A stretch of 17,500 nt of DNA from Apostichopus japonicus. Its lineage: Eukaryota > Echinodermata > Holothuroidea > Aspidochirotida > Stichopodidae. The position numbers and the translations under genes are program-made. This document shows, piece by piece, positions 1-9,080 of this stretch (position 1 is its first letter; each line of letters begins with the position of its first letter). Location: the NCBI RefSeq assembly GCF_037975245.1, contig NC_092567.1:21034876-21052375 (forward strand), written 5' to 3'. Below the pieces are notes generated by a model, which searched no databases, was not told where the DNA came from, and was given only the letters and a program-made list of their open reading frames with translations.

Positions 1-342
1 TTGACGCATTGTTAGCGTCGTCCGTGTCCATTTTCAATCATCTTTGAATCTGATCTAGTTATTGCATTGGGTCTTTTCTATGGTATTTTATATTAGGCAT
101 ATCGTATATAATCATCATGTGAAAAAGATACAAATATTCTTTTCAACTTCGAGTCTGTTCCCCTCCTAAATTCATGACGCCAGTTGACCTACATATGTAA
201 AGCTTTGTTTAGAATAGGTCATCATATGGGCTAACGCAGGCGTGACGTAGGTGGGGGTTGGGAGTTTGGGTAGAAACACCGGGGCCCCGGACCAATAAAA
301 TATGTGCTAAGGAATAATTAACCCCTTTTTTATTGTCATTAC
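1..342. other. Unassigned flank with a G-rich patch
   Basis: No coding frame or recognisable repeat before the satellite at 343. The only structured part is the G-rich stretch and GC palindrome at 251-290, listed separately. Confidence 0.5.
251..290 (+). other. G-quadruplex-like G runs and a 12-bp GC palindrome
   Basis: Four G runs are visible: 253-257, 260-262, 268-270 and 281-284. The loops are 2, 5 and 10 bases, so a plus-strand G-quadruplex is possible. The last run belongs to the perfect palindrome CCGGGGCCCCGG (279-290). A CCAAT pentamer follows at 292-296. The combination superficially resembles a promoter element, but there is no gene downstream: the next 430 bp are satellite. The structure is inferred, not shown. 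Confidence 0.4.
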
Positions 343-772
343 GCAAAGCAATGTAATGCTATGGTATGCTATGCGAAACAATGCAATGTAATACAATGCA
401 ATGCGATACTACACAATACGATGCGATACAATGCAGTACAGTACAATATAATGCATTGCATTGCAATGCAATGCAATACCATGCAATGCAATATAATACA
501 AAACAATACCAAAGCAAAGCAATGTAATGCAATGGCATGCTATGATATGCTATGCGATACAATGCAATGTAATACAATGCAATGCGATACTATACGATGC
601 GATACGATACAATACAGTACAACATAATGCAATACAATGCAATGCAATGTCATACAATACAATGCAATACAATACCATGCAATGCAATGCAATATAATAC
701 ATTACAATACCATAATATACCTTACAATACAATACAAACGAATACGATACGATACAATACAATGCAATTCAA
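343..772. repeat. Degenerate 5-bp satellite (CAATG/CAATA family)
   Basis: About 430 bp are built almost entirely of 5-base units such as CAATG, CAATA, CGATA, CGATG and TAATG. A second level is visible: the segment beginning CAAAGCAATGTAATGC at 344 begins again at 515, an offset of 171 bp, and the order of variant units after both starts is similar. The array therefore grew by slippage and then by at least one larger duplication. Because 5 and 3 share no factor and few units make stops, several long frames stay open on both strands, giving Cys/Met/Asn/Gln-rich and Tyr/Cys/Ile-rich proteins. These are artefacts and not genes. Confidence 0.95.
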
Positions 773-1291
773 CACTGACATTTTACATAGTTTCTTCCTT
801 ATATATGGTTCATTTTAATTGTTGAAGCGGGCGTAACTTTTTTCTCAACAGTATCGTCATACTGATATTGATTATCTACCATAAGTCTGCATTTCCGGTT
901 GTGTCAAAACCCAAATTTTTACATTTCACATTTGTCTGTGTGGTGGCAATATTGTTTTTAATTTAAATCAAATCTACGAAAAATGTTCTACTGAAATATT
1001 ATATGAAAATCAAAAATATTTAAAAAAATATATATATAAAAAAAAACTGACAGCTTTCGTGCGATGTTGATTAAACTAAACTGACAAGTAAGAAAATGTC
1101 TTAAATCAGACGTAATAAATGCGTAAGTGCTTTTTAAATAAATAAAACAATCGGTGATGAAAAAAATATGTTGACATGGCACATATCTTCGTAACCTTAT
1201 AAAGAAAAAGCCCTAGTAAAGAATCATGTTGACATGACACAAATATATCGAAGCCTTGTCTTCACAGTACTTTATAAAAGAGGACAAGGAT
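773..1291. other. AT-rich unassigned stretch with a diverged 58-bp duplication
   Basis: No gene seen. ATGTTGACATGGCAC at 1168-1182 is echoed by ATGTTGACATGACAC at 1226-1240, a 58-bp offset, and the following bases (ATCTTCGTAACCTT, then ATATCGAAGCCTT) remain related. This suggests an old local tandem duplication. A/T homopolymers and a short TA run lie at about 1018-1046. Confidence 0.4.
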
Positions 1292-1345
1292 AGATAAAGA
1301 GAGGGATGGAGAGGCGGGTGGAGATAGAGAGAGAGAGAAATAAAT
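1292..1345 (+). repeat. Polypurine GA-rich tract
   Basis: A nearly all-purine stretch with (GA)n at about 1325-1338, leading into an AATA run. It is an ordinary simple repeat. A polypurine tract of this kind can form triplex DNA, but nothing here shows that it does. Confidence 0.7.
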
Positions 1346-1449
1346 AAACGAACAGATACAGAAACGTCTAGTCTCTCATTCATATATTGCTCTCTACAAC
1401 GAGGTTTAATTACTTGGATGATACGATTATATATATATATAGTAAACAC

Positions 1450-3047
1450 TGACCACTGACCTTACGAAATAACTGTCCAAATGCATTTCAAAATCATCCT
1501 CGGTGGGCAAAATTGGAGTTTTTATTCTCTCTCAATCTCTCTGCTTGTCGAACCGACAGAAATCTTAAGTGCTGTCAGATTGTGTTACACGGGCCAATAT
1601 AGTGTCAAGTATGTTAGCACGTGGCCTTGAGAGCAATAAGTGCGATAACTTAAGAAAGGTTCGTTGTAGAATGTGTAGGCTTAACGGTTATCACGTTAGG
1701 CAACCAGATTGCTTTCAATCGTAGATGACCCGTACGTGCTAGAGTATTAATACGCCCACCTACACGCATTATAGTGTATCATCAAGTTTTGATCAATCGT
1801 AAGGAATTTTATTTGACCCTGTACTAATTTTAATGCAGATGTGAAGTTTTATTAATAAAAGTTGCAAAATTAAATTCATTTCGTGACAGTTATTGGTATC
1901 TTGAACATTATGGTATGTATATAAGGGAGTTGTGGCCATGATGATGTCTCTATAAGTGGCGGGGAAGGGAGACTGGTGGTAATCCCCCACCCCCAGGGAA
2001 GGAAATGAATTCTTTAGACGTTAAATGGTACATTCTGAGGCATAATTTTGACTGAAAATTGGGTCTAACATAAGGAATTCACATAACGCTTATTATGTTT
2101 TTTTAAAATATTTTTTGCGGAGGTTGAAAACGGAGGAGGGGGCGATGTGTACACCCCCACACCGACTGGATCCATGACCTTGAGTATCAAAGTTGATATT
2201 TGTCTAAAATTATCGGGATCATTTAGTTTACACATTACTGCAGTTGTTTTTAATTTCTGTAATTTATATTTAAATAATATTATCGAAATTGAATTGTATT
2301 ACTGATTGTATCACTGAATCTGGTATCAATTCGATTAAAGCCGTTACCTTATTACAAAAACAAAATGATTTAAACCAAAACTCCACCAAAAAAATAGAAC
2401 TTACAGGGATTCGATATATTAACTTTTTTTGTTCAACCAACTGATCCTCTCTCTCAGTCGGTTATTTTGACATCGAAACAGTGCCCAAGTGGTTTGTACA
2501 TAGATATATAGATAGTTTGTACCCAAGAATTTAATCTATGAAAGAGGAATCACTATCTTATAAACAAATAGAGAAAAAATGAAACAAGCGGGAGTCCGAA
2601 AACAACCTTTCTTCACCAAAACGATCCTCTTTCTTGCCGCGTTCCTTGTACATCCGGAGTTGTATACCCACGTGATCATTTTCGTTGGTTCGTGCACATA
2701 TAAAGTGCAAATCGATGTTTTGTACCCCCAAAGAATTCAGTCTACGGATATTATGATTATCATGTGAAGACGGGACTACACTATACATCATAAATACATA
2801 AATATACAGAAAAGGGAAAACATTTCCCCTGGGAACTAAACCAATGAACTAAACCAATAATGATGACAGCACTTCATACACACGCTAATAACAAACCATC
2901 AGATGAAGAATGAGCCGCTCGAGTTTTGTATCCCCTTGTTATTAATTGGTTACTCTGGCTGCTAATTACCAATTTGTCTCGGCTGGTTGTGTTTAATGAT
3001 GGAATTTATCTAAATTCGGTCGCTTTTTATCAAAGAACATAAAAGTG
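1450..3047. other. Unassigned AT-rich DNA, no gene recognised
   Basis: Open frames are under 80 codons, without recognisable motifs or codon structure. A GC-rich island at about 2118-2175 (GGAGGAGGGGGCGATG, later CTGGATCC at 2166-2173) resembles the C/G-rich ends of some DNA transposons, but nothing confirms it. A weak direct echo links 2514-2540 (GTTTGTACCC, AAGAATTTAATCTA) with about 2717-2745 (TTTTGTACCCCC, AAGAATTCAGTCTA), suggesting an old duplication. Confidence 0.4.
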
Positions 3048-3139
3048 GACGTAACTTTCCAACACCTTCTTTTGTAAGTATTAAAAAAGCTTAAAACAAG
3101 AGATGGATGGAAGTTACGTCATGTGACGTCAATCCATCT
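3048..3139. other. Fold-back element with two CRE-like sites
   Basis: Two overlapping inverted relationships are visible. GACGTAACTTTCC (3048-3060) is nearly the reverse complement of GGAAGTTACGTC (3109-3120). AGATGGAT (3101-3108) is the exact reverse complement of ATCCATCT (3132-3139). Between the latter arms lie TTACGTCA (3114-3121) and the perfect palindrome TGACGTCA (3124-3131), the consensus cAMP-response element. TTACGTCATGTGACGTCAA is itself palindromic at 17 of 19 positions. It may be a real regulatory site, a decayed fold-back transposon or chance. No nearby gene supports a promoter. Confidence 0.45.
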
Positions 3140-3348
3140 ATAGCAGTTATAGATTCACAGTTATCATCATATATAGCATCTATGTAATTACGTCTGTATG
3201 GTTTACAATCTGACGCATAGATAGTTATACGGTCACGAGAAAGTCCTGAGAAAAAATGTAGGTACAATTCAAATTGTATATTTACTGCCTCACTGTTGCT
3301 TCTCCTTTAGTCCTCGGAGCAGCACATTTCCCATTTAAGGTACGACCA

Positions 3349-3361
3349 CCCCCCCCCCCCC
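3349..3361 (+). repeat. C13 homopolymer tract
   Basis: Thirteen consecutive C residues, followed by further C-rich sequence to about 3395. It is in inverted orientation to the G tract 164 bp downstream. Confidence 0.9.
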
Positions 3362-3524
3362 GGCACCCCCATTGCCTCCTCCCGCCTTTCAGTGCACTTT
3401 CTTTCATACTACTTAGCCATACGTACTTGACTATTAACATTAATGAGAGAAATTTACGGTATATCAGGGAAGGGAATTCTGATGTCTATGGAAAGAGGGG
3501 TTAGTGGATGGCTGGGCGAACAGA

Positions 3525-3547
3525 GGGGGGGGGGGCGGGGGGAGGGG
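3525..3547 (+). repeat. G-rich tract with G-quadruplex potential
   Basis: Eleven G, then C, six G, A and four G. GGGG also occurs at 3497-3500. This is one of the strongest G-quadruplex candidates in the window. It could instead pair with the C13 tract at 3349-3361. The overlapping minus-strand frame with a proline run (3464-3898) is a by-product. Confidence 0.85.
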
Positions 3548-3719
3548 TATATGAGTGGAGTTATCGGCCTCTCTCCGTTTAAATATCGATAAATTCCACA
3601 GGAATATATAGTACATATCGTCTGATATCAATGTATGCATGATTTCAAATAGTTTTCTGCTCTCGTATGTACCGTAATTTTTAGGGTTATATTGTTTTCG
3701 TTTGTACTTTTCAAGGAGA

Positions 3720-3850
3720 TGGTGAGGGGCGGATCCAGGATTTGAAACAGGAGGAGGACTTGCGGTCGTTGAAGGGAGGGTCTGGGGGTCGTCCTCCAGT
3801 AAAATAAAAAATGCAATTGTTGAAGTGAAATTGTGCATTTTGGGGGAGAG
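3720..3850 (+). mobile_element. Possible end of a non-autonomous DNA transposon
   Basis: GAGGGGCGGATCCAGGATTT at about 3724-3743, followed by GGAGGAGGACTT, GAAGGGAGGGTCTGGGGG and CCTCC, resembles the G-rich terminal sequence of hAT-like elements common in aquatic animals. That family likeness is from memory. I cannot find the opposite terminal inverted repeat or a target-site duplication, and there is no transposase. It may instead be an unrelated GC-rich island. Confidence 0.25.
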
Positions 3851-4615
3851 AGTACATGATACCGGTACTAGATTCCGGGTACGATTAAAAAGCCACACAT
3901 GTTACATGTGTGTTATGTTTGCTGACTAAGATTACGAGTACAAAAGAATTGAGTACGAATACGGTTACAAAGCTTAACCGGTACTAGATAACGTATACCA
4001 GTATGGACTGGAGTATGTTTGGTGCTGGTGTCGTGGTGCATTCTGGACTTTTTGTGATGCAAAACGTATGAATCTGGTGATGCAAAACCAATACATACGG
4101 TGTTGTGAAATTGGAAAGCATCCATGACCTTTGGAGGAACGCGTTTTGACAACGTCAAAATAAAAGGGCAGAACAGCAGTGGCGAATGAAAAACAAAATT
4201 CTGATCGTATCGAGAAGACAGAGTAGAATTTGAAATAAGAAGACATTTAAATTTAAACACAAATGCCTTGTTTTGAACAAAAGGCGAAGTAAACATGATA
4301 TGTATACTGCAGTGATGATAAGAACCTCGTCATGTACATTTTCTTTCAACGTAAATCGAGTACGGTAAGATGAAACTTTCGAAATACTAAATACTTCAGC
4401 TGTTCGAGCAGAAAATAAAAGGTATAGAATTTCGTGACATTAACAAGTACGACTTTAAAACAAAAAATTCTTTCCATGCGTTGGTCACTTGGGTAGGCAC
4501 TTGCAATATGCTAAAGCATTTGATATAGCCTATACCGGAATACCTTCATGTTACTTATTGAAATTGAAATTATCCCCAACCATGCCATGACGGCGAATTC
4601 ATGAATTTCGAATGG
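3851..4615. other. Unassigned stretch with short direct repeats
   Basis: ACCGGTACTAGAT occurs at 3861-3873 and again at 3977-3989, 116 bp apart, in sequence rich in GTAC and TACGA words. GTGATGCAAAAC is repeated with a 23-bp spacing at about 4054 and 4077. A minus-strand open frame of 127 codons (3913-4296) shows no motif I recognise and is most likely chance. Confidence 0.4.
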
Positions 4616-4625
4616 GAATAAATAA

Positions 4626-4691
<66 letters not shown>
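4616..4691. repeat. (AATA)n then (TA)n microsatellite
   Basis: A short AATA run (about 4616-4629) passes into an uninterrupted TA array ending at 4691. The lack of interruptions suggests a young, probably polymorphic locus. Confidence 0.95.
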
Positions 4692-4695
<4 letters not shown>

Positions 4696-5030
4696 GAAAA
4701 CCAAAGCTAAAACAGTCGATAGTCGAAGTTTTATGGAGAACTGTAATGATTTTGTCTTATGGAAATTACAGAAAATCGATTATGTCATGAACATATAGAG
4801 TTTGTAATGAATTATATGAGCCAGTTCACTTCCCCTCCGGACACTCTTCTTTCTTTTTTCGGTTATGCCAAACATTCTAGGAGAAGAAGAATTTAACAAA
4901 CGTTTGTAAACTTTTTTTTCGACAATTCAGCTCAAATTTTGATAGAAATTTGAATGTATTGATGTTTTTTTCTCGTTTTATTACAGCTGTAGAATGTTGA
5001 AGCATATACCTTAAAGCCATTCAGAGAATA
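4692..5030. other. Spacer between two TA arrays
   Basis: AT-rich with several T homopolymers (about 4912-4919, 4965-4971). No gene or repeat family recognised. Confidence 0.4.
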
Positions 5031-5045
5031 TTTATATATATATAT

Positions 5046-5085
<40 letters not shown>

Positions 5086-5101
5086 TATAAATATATATAT
5101 A
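5031..5101. repeat. (TA)n microsatellite with AAA and AAAT interruptions
   Basis: TA dinucleotides broken by AAA at about 5047 and by AAATATATAAATAT near 5080-5093. The interruptions suggest it is older than the array at 4631. Confidence 0.95.
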
Positions 5102-5779
5102 GTTTTCCTGTGTTCAGTTAGTTGTAAATTACTATCTTAAAAGGTAACTAATTATAGCATATCAGGGTTTCTCTGCTCATGCTATGCATAAAAAAATCTA
5201 AAAAATAACCACGCATAACGAGCCAACTTTGACAAATTTAATAATGTTAAAAAAATAATAATAAAACGTAGAAAATAATGATTTGCCATTGTACAAGAAC
5301 GTGATGAACAAGCCAGCTGCTGTCAACAATTAATAGTGTGGTGGTCATTCACTCATATTATATTCTCGAATAATTAGGCAAATCGTTCCGGACATGACGC
5401 CATTGACTAACCCATTCGCATTATACGTGTGTCTATTAAACCATGCGAATCTACTCACGTATGACGTCACGGTTGGCTCAATTCATTCAAGATACAATGA
5501 AATATCGTCATTAATTTGATAACTGAACGTCACATGATACCTAGCCTGACGTTTCCTCCGTTCAATCATTTCAAAGAAGCTACTATGGTTTTACCGACGA
5601 TTTGGGAATGTCCACAGACGGACAATACTTCTCACATCGGTGGATATATACGTATATATATATAGTAAGGCAAATATGTCACCAAAACAGAACTATAGTA
5701 TTGTTTGATAAAGGTGACAAACGCCTACAGTGGAATTACGACCTTCCTTACCGGTTTCGAACCTCTGGACATACAATCA
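5102..5779. other. Unassigned stretch upstream of the tRNA-like element
   Basis: No gene recognised. A perfect TGACGTCA occurs at 5462-5469. The frame open at 5602-5874 runs through the tRNA-like element and has no support as a gene. Confidence 0.4.
5462..5469. promoter_or_regulatory. Perfect CRE-like palindrome TGACGTCA
   Basis: Matches the palindromic CREB/ATF consensus. Three other exact copies lie at 3124, 8785 and 13136. No adjacent gene or TATA box arrangement supports function here. Confidence 0.3.
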
Positions 5780-5850
5780 GCGTCCATAGCCTAGTGGTTA
5801 GGGTGTCCGCATATAATCGGGAGGCCCGGATTCGAATCCCGGTGGAGGCT
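5780..5850 (+). mobile_element. tRNA-like SINE head or tRNA pseudogene
   Basis: The 71 bases fold as a tRNA. Acceptor arms GCGTCCA (5780-5786) and TGGAGGC (5843-5849) pair at 6 of 7 positions. A 4-bp D stem surrounds AGTGGTTA, within an A-box-like TAGCCTAGTGGTTAGGG. The T arm has loop TTCGAAT (5831-5837) and B box GATTCGAATCC. The anticodon stem (TCCGC / CGGGA) has two mismatches around loop ATATAAT, so decoding is unlikely. A T6 run at 5856-5861 could stop RNA polymerase III. Sequence after it (CACTGTTTTATGATTTTCC onwards) may be the SINE body, but I cannot place its 3' end or flanking duplications. The alternative is a lone tRNA pseudogene. Confidence 0.7.
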
Positions 5851-6299
5851 GAAAGTTTTTTCACTGTTTTATGATTTTCCAACTCACTACGATTTCATTT
5901 CTATATGGTTACACATTCAATTTCATAAATACGGCTTGGCTTGCCTCTATACAAGTGGTATTTCTGTGTATTACATTGCCAGATTCAAAAGCACCAGGGG
6001 TATACACTCTGTACAATCGTAACACGTCATTGACAGTTATAGAAAGCCTATATTACGCATTCACACCAGTAGAATGAAATTGGCTGATGTTTGCTATATT
6101 TTATAATATTTTGTCCCCCACATATCTGTGTTGATTTTTGAATAACAATGTTACAGCGTTTACAAGCATGTGTATACATTTAAGTTCATTACAATTTTCT
6201 GAGCATGATATACACAATTGTCTTTGATCGATATATACAGAATTCACCATCTCATTAACTGAATATTACCTGAATGTGAATGTGCATTATGTGTAGGCG
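5851..6299 (+). other. Possible SINE body, then unassigned sequence
   Basis: Begins with the T6 run that follows the tRNA-like fold. The body of the SINE may extend some way here, but I recognise no conserved central domain or tail. A 68-codon frame at 5871-6077 has no motif. The C-terminal part of the neighbouring LINE ORF2 would be expected at the right edge in minus orientation, but I cannot trace it below about 6300. Confidence 0.35.
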
Positions 6300-6613
6300 T
6301 GATAGTTTCGGCACAGTTTAGTGCGGAAAAGATCATCTCAATCATTAGTAAAGTAATACTTTATCATCGTCACTGGACCGAGTGATAAATTGATAGCAAT
6401 ATCCTGCATTAAAAACAGGCTTACGCTGAATATAATGGCCAAGTGGAAACAAGATTTAATTTCTCTAGATTAACTGTAAGATCTGAAGTAAGTTTGAAAA
6501 AAAAAAAAACATTTAAAATTCTATTGCTTCGTCTAATGAAGTCTTAGTACCGTGGCAGATAAATGTAGTGTCATCTGCAACATATTGAATAAATCTGGTT
6601 TCCTTAACCCAAC

Positions 6614-6665
6614 GCCCGCCCCCCCCCCCCCGCCCCCGACCCCCGCCCGCCCCCGCCCCGCCCCC
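6614..6665 (-). repeat. C/G-rich expansion inside the LINE
   Basis: Fifty-two bases, nearly all C on the plus strand (G on the LINE sense strand), with isolated G and A. C13 lies at 6619-6631. It falls between the IVIWG and KETRFIQY codons of the reverse transcriptase, where the family has only a few residues, so it was added after insertion. G-quadruplex on one strand and i-motif on the other are plausible. Confidence 0.9.
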
Positions 6666-7025
6666 AGATGACGATACCTTTAACATTCTTACTGTTATTT
6701 GTGTACAGAGTTAGGAATTCAGTGCAGAGTATAAACAGATAGGAACTCAGTGAGTAACATTGTCGCACGCCACTCTAAACAAGAGAAACAAACAAAACCC
6801 GTTGAATAACCATTGTTACAAACATAAGCCATACTGTTCCCGTATAATGTATCCATCCAAACTTATCAAGCTCGTACCAAAGTTAAAGCTTGCGAGCGTT
6901 CTACGAATGAAATTCCACTATAATAATTTATCAAAGGCTTTTGTCAAAGTCAACTATAATAACATAAAACCTGGAATATTATTGGAAATTGAGTGGTCTA
7001 TTAAATATAGAACATAATTTACATT

Positions 7026-7043
7026 CCCCCGCCCCCCCCCCCC
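7026..7043 (-). repeat. Second G-run expansion inside the LINE
   Basis: Five C, G, then twelve or more C on the plus strand. On the LINE sense strand it sits between QDKFFL and NVNYVLYLID. The expected family motif there is a short Gly-Glu pair (GxFIGEN-like), so an original GGGGAA could have been the seed of the expansion. Confidence 0.85.
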
Positions 7044-7697
7044 AAGAAAAAATTTGTCTTGAAGAAAACCTGTTTGATTTGTACCAATCAGATCAGGGGT
7101 AACTCCCTTTAACATAGCAGCGATGGTTTTTGCGCTAATCTTATAATCCGTTTTTAATAGGGTAATTTGGACGCTATTGTTTTAACAGAGTGCTATTTTT
7201 CTTTCTGGTTTGAGAATGAGAGGGATGACGCCTCTGGACTCTTTGGTGAAGACACGATGATATATCTAAGTTAAGTTCAGTGCGTCCACAACTATAGACT
7301 GCCGATTAAGTGCCAATTTTGTTGTTGTTGTAGAAATTAGCTGAAAGACAATCGCTGCCAGGTGCATTATCGTTGTTTAAAGTCATCAATGAGTTGATGT
7401 ATTCTTAAAGGTTATAAGAATACCCTCATAGCTGATGGAATCTTCCCTACATAAACCTGTACGGGGCAGATCTGTGAAAAATGTCATTCTGGAAATATTG
7501 TACACCTGTATACAACTTTTCATAAAAAATAAAAAAACAATTAAATTCTTTCATTATTAGGTACTATTTACAATCTATGCATACAACTCCATCGGTACCT
7601 TCTTTAAAATAATATTATTAGTTTTATTTCGTTTCTCTAAATTTAGAAAAATAAAGGTAACTGGTATTTTGGTCACCGTGCTCAATCCAACGGGTTA

Positions 7698-7949
7698 TTA
7701 TAACGATCGATTGTTCATTGTAATTTTGTGGTCGTAATAGAGTAATAATTCATTCCGAGCTTCACACAGCTGGGCCCTAGTTTCTGCTAATTGAAAATAT
7801 ATCAGATCATGCACAAGACTAGCAATATTTTCAATGAGGTCATTTTCTCTACAACGTCTGTCCATGGTCATATAATTTGAGAAATTAATACTGGCCAAAC
7901 GAATCTTGAAATTATAGGTTTTCCCAGAGCGACGAAGGATCCTACCATT
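7698..7949 (-). pseudogene. LINE ORF2 linker between endonuclease and RT
   Basis: An 83-codon uninterrupted stretch ending in two stop codons. It reads FKIRLASINFSNYM, then RRCRENDLIENIASLVHDL, then ETRAQLCEARNELLLYYDHK. In L1/Tx1-type ORF2 proteins the corresponding region is a basic, heptad-like helix beginning with a KxxIR-type motif and ending YxxKTxGAxIRSRARW. Here the last part is lost by frameshift, and RWIEHGD resumes at 7692 in another frame. The open frame continues upstream to 8174 only because the adjacent CATAAG array lacks stops in this frame. It could be mistaken for a terminal exon, since TTTTTTCTACAAATCAG precedes position 7949, but the downstream LINE blocks explain it better. 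Confidence 0.8.
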
Positions 7950-7983
7950 CTGATTTGTAGAAAAAATCCCAATAATTTTGTTA

Positions 7984-8180
7984 ATCATAATCATAAGCAT
8001 AAGCCTATGTATAAGTATAAGCATAAGCATAATCAAAAGCATAAGCATAAGCATAATCATATGAATATGAATATATTCATAATCATACTCGTAATAATCA
8101 TAAGCATAAGATATAGCATAAGCATAATCATTAGCATAAGCAGAGCATAAGCATACGCATAAACATATAAGCATATAAGC
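7984..8180. repeat. Degenerate CATAAG hexanucleotide array
   Basis: CATAAG and its variants (CATAAT, TATAAG, CATATG, CATACG) recur for about 200 bp. In the minus frame it reads as a Tyr/Ala/Met/Leu repeat that joins the LINE linker frame and makes a spurious 158-codon open frame. The array directly adjoins the 5' edge of the LINE relic. Confidence 0.9.

Positions 8181-9080
<900 letters not shown>

Larger units (their letters stand above)
6359..7166 (-). pseudogene. Reverse transcriptase domain, disrupted
   Basis: Forty-one codons are uninterrupted at 7166-7044 (ITLLKTDYKI to QDKFFL). Then come an expanded G run, 23 codons at 7025-6957 (NVNYVLYLIDHSISNN, IPGFMLL), a frameshift into VDFDKS with the first catalytic Asp context, the WMDTLYGN and NNGYSTGF block (6859-6794), GVRQC to KNVKGIVIWG (6774-6661), a second G-rich expansion, and KETRFIQYVADDTTF (6605-6561) with the paired catalytic Asp. 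The active-site box reads QYVADD where the family has YADD or FADD, an extra valine codon. Upstream, TAG (7174-7176) replaces the Trp of WRPI, and one extra A near 7167 shifts the frame. The enzyme is dead. Confidence 0.9.
6300..7970 (-). mobile_element. Decayed L1/Tx1-like LINE, ORF2 fragment
   Basis: Read on the minus strand, the segment retains ordered hallmarks of an L1/Tx1-type ORF2: a charged helical linker (7949-7698), RWIEHGDQNTSYL (7692-7654), FLNLEKRN (7649-7626), FYEKLYT (7527-7507), NNDNAPGSD (7377-7351), ESRGVIPLILKPER (7241-7200), ITLLKTDYKI (7166-7137), LIGTNQTGFLQDK, NNIPGFMLL, VDFDKS (6954-6937), NNGYSTGF, GVRQC followed by SLSSYLFILC, QYVADDTT and GPVTMIK (6379-6359). These occur in family order with near-family spacing but in different frames, so many indels have occurred. 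The endonuclease domain and the C-terminus are missing. The 5' edge meets a CATAAG array, consistent with 5' truncation, though no target-site duplication was found. It cannot encode a working enzyme. Confidence 0.9.

Noticed and set aside
359-825. Five open frames of 62-88 codons on both strands
   Set aside because: They follow from the stop-poor 5-bp satellite. Composition is repetitive and both strands are open at once.
3464-3898. 144-codon minus-strand open frame with a proline run
   Set aside because: It spans the G-rich tract and a possible transposon end. No domain, and the composition follows the local base bias.
3913-4349. Overlapping minus-strand frames of 64-127 codons
   Set aside because: Three frames overlap in the same DNA without motifs, as expected from local lack of stops.
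5780-5850. Functional tRNA gene
   Set aside because: Two mismatches in the anticodon stem and one each in the acceptor and T stems make decoding unlikely.
5602-5874. 90-codon plus frame through the tRNA-like element
   Set aside because: Half of it is translation of the SINE head; no independent support.
6760-7017. Plus-strand 85-codon frame containing NNLSKAF, resembling a reverse transcriptase motif
   Set aside because: The minus strand of the same bases carries many ordered RT blocks, including VDFDKS. The plus-strand likeness is isolated and coincidental.
7698-7990. Terminal exon of a host gene, with a good acceptor (TTCTACAAATCAG) and AATAAA at 7623-7628
   Set aside because: Downstream minus-strand blocks (RWIEHGD, FLNLEKRN, FYEKLYT) place it in the LINE ORF2 linker. 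The splice and polyadenylation signals are common by chance in AT-rich DNA.
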